From the NCBI GenBank assembly GCA_019119635.1, contig DWWP01000016.1:1-45103 (forward strand): 45,103 nt of DNA. The letters are read 5' to 3'. The position numbers and the translations under genes were made by a program. Of the stretch, positions 41,289 to 45,103 are shown one piece after another; within the stretch, counting starts at the first letter, position 1, and the number at the start of each line of letters is the position of its first letter. The stretch comes from Candidatus Dietzia intestinipullorum. GTDB taxonomy: Bacteria > Actinomycetota > Actinomycetes > Mycobacteriales > Mycobacteriaceae. Under the pieces are notes generated by a model, which saw only the letters and a program-made list of their open reading frames with translations, had not been told where the DNA came from and did not search any database.

Positions 41289-42518
41289 ATGTCCAGCTCG
41301 CTGCTGATCATCCTGCTGGTGGTGGTCTGGCTCTTTGTCCTCGCGCCGATGCTCATCCGTTCGCGCAATCCCATCCGTCGTACCGGTGACGCGCTTGCCC
41401 AGACTCGCACGCTCTACTCCGGTGGCTCGAGCCGCCTGGTGCCGAGCCGGGGCCGCGCGGCGATCGACCCGGCCCGCGTAGAGTCCGACGACTCGCTGTT
41501 CGGGCTTCCGTCGGGGGAGGGCGCGACGGACGCAGAGCTGCTCGACATCCAGACCTGGCAGCACACGGTCGAACAGACGCTTCGCCGTGAGGCCGCGGGC
41601 CGTCGCGGCGAGGCCGTGCGACGCGTGATGGACGAGCGCGCCGCCGCCGTTCCCGGGGGCGACAGCGCTTCCGAGGAGACCACCAACGAGATTCCGGTGG
41701 TCGTGGACAGCGATGACGACAGCGCTGCGCAGGCCGTGGATGCGGTTTCCGAGGACAGCGCCTCGGCGGTCGCCGCCCGAGTTGGTCCGATTGATGAGGT
41801 CCGCGTCGCGGTCGATGACGTCGTCGATGACGCCGACGCCGACGAACTGGCGCACGAGGATGCTGACGGCCCGGTCGTGGTCGATGGCGAACTGGTCGAG
41901 CGTTCCACGCGTCGGAAGGTCGCAGACGAGGTCGGGCATGCCGAGGACGCGGCGGGGATCGACGAGGAAGCCACATTCCTGCACCGCGCTCGTCGTCGTC
42001 ACGTGGAGCCGGAGGTCGAGCTCACCGACGCCGACCTGGACTTTGCCGAGCGCCGCCGTGGCCGAGGCGCGTACGACCCGATGGCGGATCGCGAAGCCGC
42101 CGAGAAGCGTGCCCATGCCCGTCAGCGCACCGCACTGATCCTCGTCGGAGTGTCGGTGCTCGCTGTGGTCGTGGCAGCGCTGACCACCCCGGCAGCGTGG
42201 TGGTTCGCCGGCGGCGCCGTGCTGCTGTTGGCGGCGTACCTCACCTATCTTCGCCGGCAGGTCCGTCTCGAGGAGAGCTTGCGGCGTCGTCGTCTCGAGC
42301 GCATGCGCCGGGCTCGCCTCGGTGTGGAGTCGCGCGAGGACGACGAGCTCTCTGTGGTGCCGCCGCGCCTGCGTCGTCCCGGTGCTGTGGTTCTCGAGGT
42401 GGACGATGAGGACCCGGCCTTCGACATGCTGGATCCGTACTACGAAGAGCTGGACACCGATCCCGGTCACGACGATCGGCGCCATCACCGCGAGCCGCTG
42501 CGCCGCGCCGTCGGCTGA
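41289..42518 (+). CDS. membrane protein, probable Glp receptor (GLPR, Rv0996-like)
   Basis: A 409-residue protein. One N-terminal helix (LLIILLVVVWLFVLAPMLI, about 4-23) leads to RSRNPIRRTGDALAQTRTLY. A long acidic, low-complexity cytoplasmic region (about 60-270, rich in Asp, Glu, Val) follows. Two adjacent helices lie at about 280-320 (LILVGVSVLAVVVAAL, WWFAGGAVLLLAAYL), then a basic and acidic tail. This matches Rv0996 in order and layout. In C. glutamicum the equivalent protein is the membrane receptor that recruits Glp to the division site. I avoid the symbol glpR because it also names the glycerol regulator. Confidence 0.82.
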   Translation: MSSSLLIILLVVVWLFVLAPMLIRSRNPIRRTGDALAQTRTLYSGGSSRLVPSRGRAAIDPARVESDDSLFGLPSGEGATDAELLDIQTWQHTVEQTLRREAAGRRGEAVRRVMDERAAAVPGGDSASEETTNEIPVVVDSDDDSAAQAVDAVSEDSASAVAARVGPIDEVRVAVDDVVDDADADELAHEDADGPVVVDGELVERSTRRKVADEVGHAEDAAGIDEEATFLHRARRRHVEPEVELTDADLDFAERRRGRGAYDPMADREAAEKRAHARQRTALILVGVSVLAVVVAALTTPAAWWFAGGAVLLLAAYLTYLRRQVRLEESLRRRRLERMRRARLGVESREDDELSVVPPRLRRPGAVVLEVDDEDPAFDMLDPYYEELDTDPGHDDRRHHREPLRRAVG

Positions 42519-42619
42519 CGACTCGACAGGCCTGGCCCGGACACGCGGCGGTCGCGCCGCATAGCGCCACCCCGCTCGACGACGGACGCGGCTTCCTTGA
42601 CCTGACGCGGCACAAGTGG

Positions 42620-43954
42620 TCATGCTGCCGCTTTCCCGGCGTCTGGCCGTGCGGCTATGGCCTGGTCGAGGTCGCGGAGTAGTGCATAGGTCAGTACGGG
42701 CGTCGTCAGCGGTGACAGGGGCGGCGGCCCGGGTTTGGGCGGCGGTGGTGCGGTCGCGCGTGGCGTTCCCTGTGGCGGAATCCAGCGGACTCCTTGCGGG
42801 GCGCGGGGATCCGGAGTGGTGCGCCATCCGGTTCGTTGGATCATGGCATGGCAGTCGCCGCTGGCTAGCGCGAGTTCGTCGATGTTGGTCAGTCCGCCTG
42901 CTGCCCAAGGCTTGTCGGCGTGGTGGGCTTGGCTGTGTCTGGCGTCTTGGTCGCAGTCGGGGTGCGTGCATCCTCCGTAGGCGGCGAACAGTGCCAGACG
43001 TTGGTACCGCGATGCGGTCCGTTTGCTCCGGAAGAGTTTGAGTTCCATTTCCTGGTCGCACAGTGCGAGGAACCAGTGGTTGTTCTGGGCCATCGCCAGT
43101 GCTTCCGGGACGGGGACGCGGATACCGCCGTCGGTCTGACCGCAGCCGGCCAGGGTGGCGAGCTGATCGAGGTTCATCCGCACGACGATCGCCGCCGGTG
43201 CTCCGGTCTTTGCGGCGTCGGCGGACAGGCTCAGTTGTAGTGCGTGGACCAGGGCGTCGTGCATGCGTTGTCCGTCGGTGCGGGAATCGGTGGTCTCAGG
43301 GTCTGGCCACAGGCGTCCTGGCTGTCCCCAGCGGGCGTGGACCTCTCGCATGAGCGCGGCGAGTTGTGGGTCCATGGTCAGGCTGGCGTGTGCCATCAGG
43401 TCGAGACCTTGGGCGCTGCAGGTGGCCGAGCGCCGGCGTGCCCGCTCATCTGCTCCACGCTCTGTGCGGCCCGGATCGAGCGCGTCGAGGAGCTGATGGG
43501 CGTGCGCTTGTAACTGGCGGGTGGTGCAGTGTTCGGCGTGCGCGAGCAGTCGGTCTTCCAGGTCGGCGCGGGTCGCCTCGTCGGTGTTGTCGCTGAGGGC
43601 GTTCAATGCCGTGGCGATGACGCGCAGGTGACCGGCGGAGACTTTCCCTTCGCCGCTGGCGCGCATACGCGCGGTGTCCGCGATCCCGGCGTCATCGAGG
43701 CGGCTGCGTGCCTCGCTGGGGGACAGACCGAGTCCGCTGGTGAGCATCTGACGTTCGTTGACGAAGCCCATCTCGCGACCGGTGTTCTGGGCGCGGGCGG
43801 CGTCCATGACGCGTGCTTGGGTGGCGCGGATGCGGCGTTGGGCTTGTTCGAGCGCGACGAGCTCGGCGTGCAGTTGCTCCGGTGGGGCGTCGGCCCAATC
43901 CCGCCGGAGGTGCTGCTCGAGCGCAGCCAGGACACTGGTCAGCTCGCTGTGCAT
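42620..43954 (-). CDS. 13E12-repeat family HNH endonuclease-like protein (DUF222)
   Basis: A 444-residue protein. The long helical DUF222 region (about 1-300) contains RIRATQARVMDAARAQN, EARSRLDDAGIADTARM and GRTERGADERARRRS. The C-terminal HNH motif has CTHPDCDQDARHSQAHHAD, then GGLTNIDELALASGDCHAMI, GW and WIPP. The second half of the HNH (SGDCHAMI) is less canonical than CxxHH, so nuclease activity is uncertain. The frame extends 130 codons upstream, but ATG 43954 with AGGAG 5 nt before it is right. M. tuberculosis 13E12 genes are multi-copy and several are LexA controlled. A LexA-like box precedes this one. Confidence 0.88.
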   Translation of the reverse strand: MHSELTSVLAALEQHLRRDWADAPPEQLHAELVALEQAQRRIRATQARVMDAARAQNTGREMGFVNERQMLTSGLGLSPSEARSRLDDAGIADTARMRASGEGKVSAGHLRVIATALNALSDNTDEATRADLEDRLLAHAEHCTTRQLQAHAHQLLDALDPGRTERGADERARRRSATCSAQGLDLMAHASLTMDPQLAALMREVHARWGQPGRLWPDPETTDSRTDGQRMHDALVHALQLSLSADAAKTGAPAAIVVRMNLDQLATLAGCGQTDGGIRVPVPEALAMAQNNHWFLALCDQEMELKLFRSKRTASRYQRLALFAAYGGCTHPDCDQDARHSQAHHADKPWAAGGLTNIDELALASGDCHAMIQRTGWRTTPDPRAPQGVRWIPPQGTPRATAPPPPKPGPPPLSPLTTPVLTYALLRDLDQAIAARPDAGKAAA

Positions 43955-44253
43955 CGCCGCTCCTCTCGTTTCGCTCTTGTGTTCGATTAGATCATCTGGG
44001 TACGACACGATGCGGTGTGCGCTGGTCGCGCCAGGTTTCCGGCGAGTCATGCTTGCCTTCGAAACGGTTGCGGCTGGCGCGGTGAGCTCGGCCTCATGAA
44101 GAGGTCCCCGGTCCGCTGTCTGGCCTGCAAGGGCCCGCGAGCGTGCAAGCTGCGGGCGTGCGTCGTGGTCCGGCTGTCTGGTGCTGTCGCCGACTGCTCG
44201 AGAAAAGTGGGATCGGATGGAACCGTCCGTCGCTACGGCCCGTCGTAGAGGGC
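43955..44253. other. divergent intergenic region before the HNH and lipoprotein genes
   Basis: It carries the SOS-like box near its left end. The rest shows no convincing gene: the longest frames lack family resemblance and ribosome-binding sites. Confidence 0.4.
43971..43986 (-). promoter_or_regulatory. LexA/SOS-like box upstream of the HNH gene
   Basis: On the minus strand TCGAACACAAGAGCGA matches the actinobacterial LexA consensus TCGAAC-N4-GTTCGA at 10 of 12 defined positions, the first half-site being perfect. It ends 17 bp before the start codon. Confidence 0.5.
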
Positions 44254-44853
44254 GTGAGGAAGTTGAGAGCAGTGGCCGCGGTGCTGGTGGCGTCCTGTGT
44301 CGTCGTGTCGGGGTGTACGTCAAGCGGCGAGGAAGAAGCGGCAACGGCGAGCGAACCGGTGGTCGAGCCGCCGAGCAACCCGTGGGACTTGCCCTTGGAG
44401 CAGCGGCCGCCGTTGTTCGACCCGTGCGAGGAGATCCCGATCGAAGCGGTCGAAGAAGGTGTGGGCGCGCCTATGGAACCTGGTGATCTAAGGGGCGTGA
44501 TTGAGGTAGAAGGGGTGAAAACATGCGACTGGATGAATAAGGAAATTCGTTTGACGGTACTGTCTACATGGAAATCTCATAAACAATATTTGGCTGACCC
44601 AGAGCTGGTTCTGGAGGATTCCCAGTATTCAGTGACGAGTCGAGACGGAATGCTGATGAAGCGATCCGATGAAACGTTCTCCACCACTTGCCACGCGTTA
44701 TTTTTCACAGGGGCAGGAACAGTGCTGATCAGCTTGGTGCTGAACACGAGTCTTGGCGAGTTTCAAGGCACGTTTTTGAACGACAGTTGTGACGTCATTT
44801 CAAGGGTGCTGGGTCCTATCGTAGGAAAGATTCCACAAGGAGACTTTCGATGA
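44254..44853 (+). CDS. DUF3558-like lipoprotein
   Basis: A 199-residue exported lipoprotein. The signal peptide MRKLRAVAAVLVASCVVVSGC has a lipobox (VSGC) with lipidated Cys21. An acidic, Pro-rich linker and PWDLPLEQRPPLFDPCEEIP follow; FDPC and later paired cysteines (KTCDW, TTCHALF, DSCDVI) suit the DUF3558 family of actinobacterial lipoproteins, function unknown. The start is GTG 44254; TTG 44263 is an alternative. The first third is GC-rich, but from about 44470 the coding sequence falls to about 40-47% G+C with codons unlike its neighbours. It overlaps the next gene by 4 bp (ATGA). Confidence 0.8.
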   Translation: MRKLRAVAAVLVASCVVVSGCTSSGEEEAATASEPVVEPPSNPWDLPLEQRPPLFDPCEEIPIEAVEEGVGAPMEPGDLRGVIEVEGVKTCDWMNKEIRLTVLSTWKSHKQYLADPELVLEDSQYSVTSRDGMLMKRSDETFSTTCHALFFTGAGTVLISLVLNTSLGEFQGTFLNDSCDVISRVLGPIVGKIPQGDFR

Positions 44854-44960
44854 CAGTTCATCTTAGTCAGGATGTTGCTAATGATTGTGTTGGGTCCTGT
44901 TCAAAATTTGTAGAATCTGTACTAGGTGCCCGCGATTTTGATTTCCAATCAAATCAAGCT
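44470..44960. other. AT-rich block spanning the end of one gene and the start of the next
   Basis: By direct count, 44521-44580 is 40% G+C, 44581-44640 is 47% and 44881-44940 is 42%, against roughly 70% elsewhere. The block starts inside the lipoprotein gene and stops about 110 bp into the following gene, where GC-rich codons resume at once. Confidence 0.75.
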
Positions 44961-45103
44961 ACGTCGACCGCCGACTCCTTCGACACCGCCCGCCAACTGG
45001 GTGCCGTGTACGCCTTGTTCGCGGAGGAGGATCTGCGGACGCTGCTGTCGGGTTTCGTCGATCAGGCGAAGGCGATGTCGATGTTGTTCGCCGCGGCCGG
45101 GGG
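44850..45103 (+). CDS. hypothetical helical protein, 3' truncated by window edge
   Basis: ATG 44850 overlaps the lipoprotein stop (ATGA), and AAGGAG lies 7 nt upstream. The frame is open to the window end, giving 84 full codons. The visible part (MTVHLSQDVANDCVGSCSKF, then ATSTADSFDTARQLGAVYAL, LRTLLSGFVDQAKAMSMLFA) looks helical, soluble and without signal peptide. Gene pairs of DUF3558-like lipoprotein plus a small helical protein recall actinobacterial ESX/WXG-type neighbourhoods, but I see no WXG motif. The first 37 codons or so are AT-rich and the remainder GC-rich. Confidence 0.7.
   Translation, partial: MTVHLSQDVANDCVGSCSKFVESVLGARDFDFQSNQATSTADSFDTARQLGAVYALFAEEDLRTLLSGFVDQAKAMSMLFAAAG

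Noticed and set aside
42719-42835. Low-complexity Pro/Gly repeats near the end of the HNH gene as a possible repeat element
   Set aside because: They encode the proline-rich C-terminal tail of the HNH protein and show no unit repeated with fixed length.
43955-44344. A 130-codon N-terminal extension of the HNH protein
   Set aside because: ATG 43954 has a proper AGGAG site, and the extension would cover the SOS-like box and the lipoprotein promoter region. The extended sequence is low complexity.
1-45103. CRISPR arrays, tRNA or rRNA genes, insertion sequences, prophage genes
   Set aside because: Scanning showed no regularly spaced repeats, no cloverleaf-type sequences with the usual TTCGA arm context, and no transposase or integrase motifs.

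Overview
The window is about 70% G+C with dense, short-spaced genes. Gene content and order match mycolic-acid actinobacteria (Mycobacteriales/Corynebacterineae). Three blocks follow the order I recall from Mycobacterium tuberculosis: mprA-mprB-pepD-moaB2-mscL; ruc / formyl-THF cyclo-ligase / galU / moeA(glp) / rimJ / membrane protein; and accD1-accA1-fadE19-maoC-citE-fadD35-scoA-scoB. A Dietzia-like organism is my best guess, but the sequence alone does not prove the genus. I see no tRNA, rRNA, CRISPR array or insertion sequence.

Layout. 1-1.4 kb: the 3' part of purH and a TetR regulator. 1.4-7.8 kb: a probable catabolic cluster made of a 2-hydroxycarboxylate transporter and an AsnC-type regulator, divergent from a LeuC/LeuD-type hydro-lyase, an RraA-type aldolase and an MFS transporter. 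7.8-13.6 kb: a giant fused indolepyruvate-type ferredoxin oxidoreductase, a second AsnC paralogue and an amidase. 13.6-16.6 kb: a NarL-type two-component pair and a DUF418 membrane protein. 16.6-17.8 kb: a DUF2470-like protein and a DUF1540 Cys-rich protein, each preceded by a DtxR/IdeR-like iron box.

18.0-27.4 kb: an eight-gene operon for leucine catabolism. By analogy to M. tuberculosis Rv2498c-Rv2505c it may also serve itaconate dissimilation. A good promoter and a perfect 10-bp-arm inverted repeat precede it. 27.4-29.2 kb: a CPBP protease and an AEC transporter. 29.3-31.2 kb: six cysteine-poor (zinc-independent) ribosomal protein genes in two divergent groups (rpmB-rpmG-rpsN-rpsR and rpmE2-rpmF).

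31.4-36.3 kb: the MprAB envelope-stress system with the HtrA protease PepD, MoaB2, a 51-residue unknown protein and MscL. 36.3-38.1 kb: a SAF-domain protein, a Ruc-type redox chaperone and 5-formyl-THF cyclo-ligase. 38.2-42.5 kb: GalU, a divergent MoeA (gephyrin-like Glp), a RimJ-like acetyltransferase and the probable Glp membrane receptor. 42.6-45.1 kb: a 13E12-type HNH protein with an SOS-like box, then a DUF3558-like lipoprotein and a truncated helical protein. The last two are joined by a sharp AT-rich block (about 40-47% G+C) that looks like an imported or recombined segment.

Most operons are tightly packed, with 1-8 bp overlaps. Several genes show a TAnnnT box 6-8 nt before the start codon, as expected for leaderless transcripts. 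Functional statements for individual genes rest on motif recognition, not on database searches.
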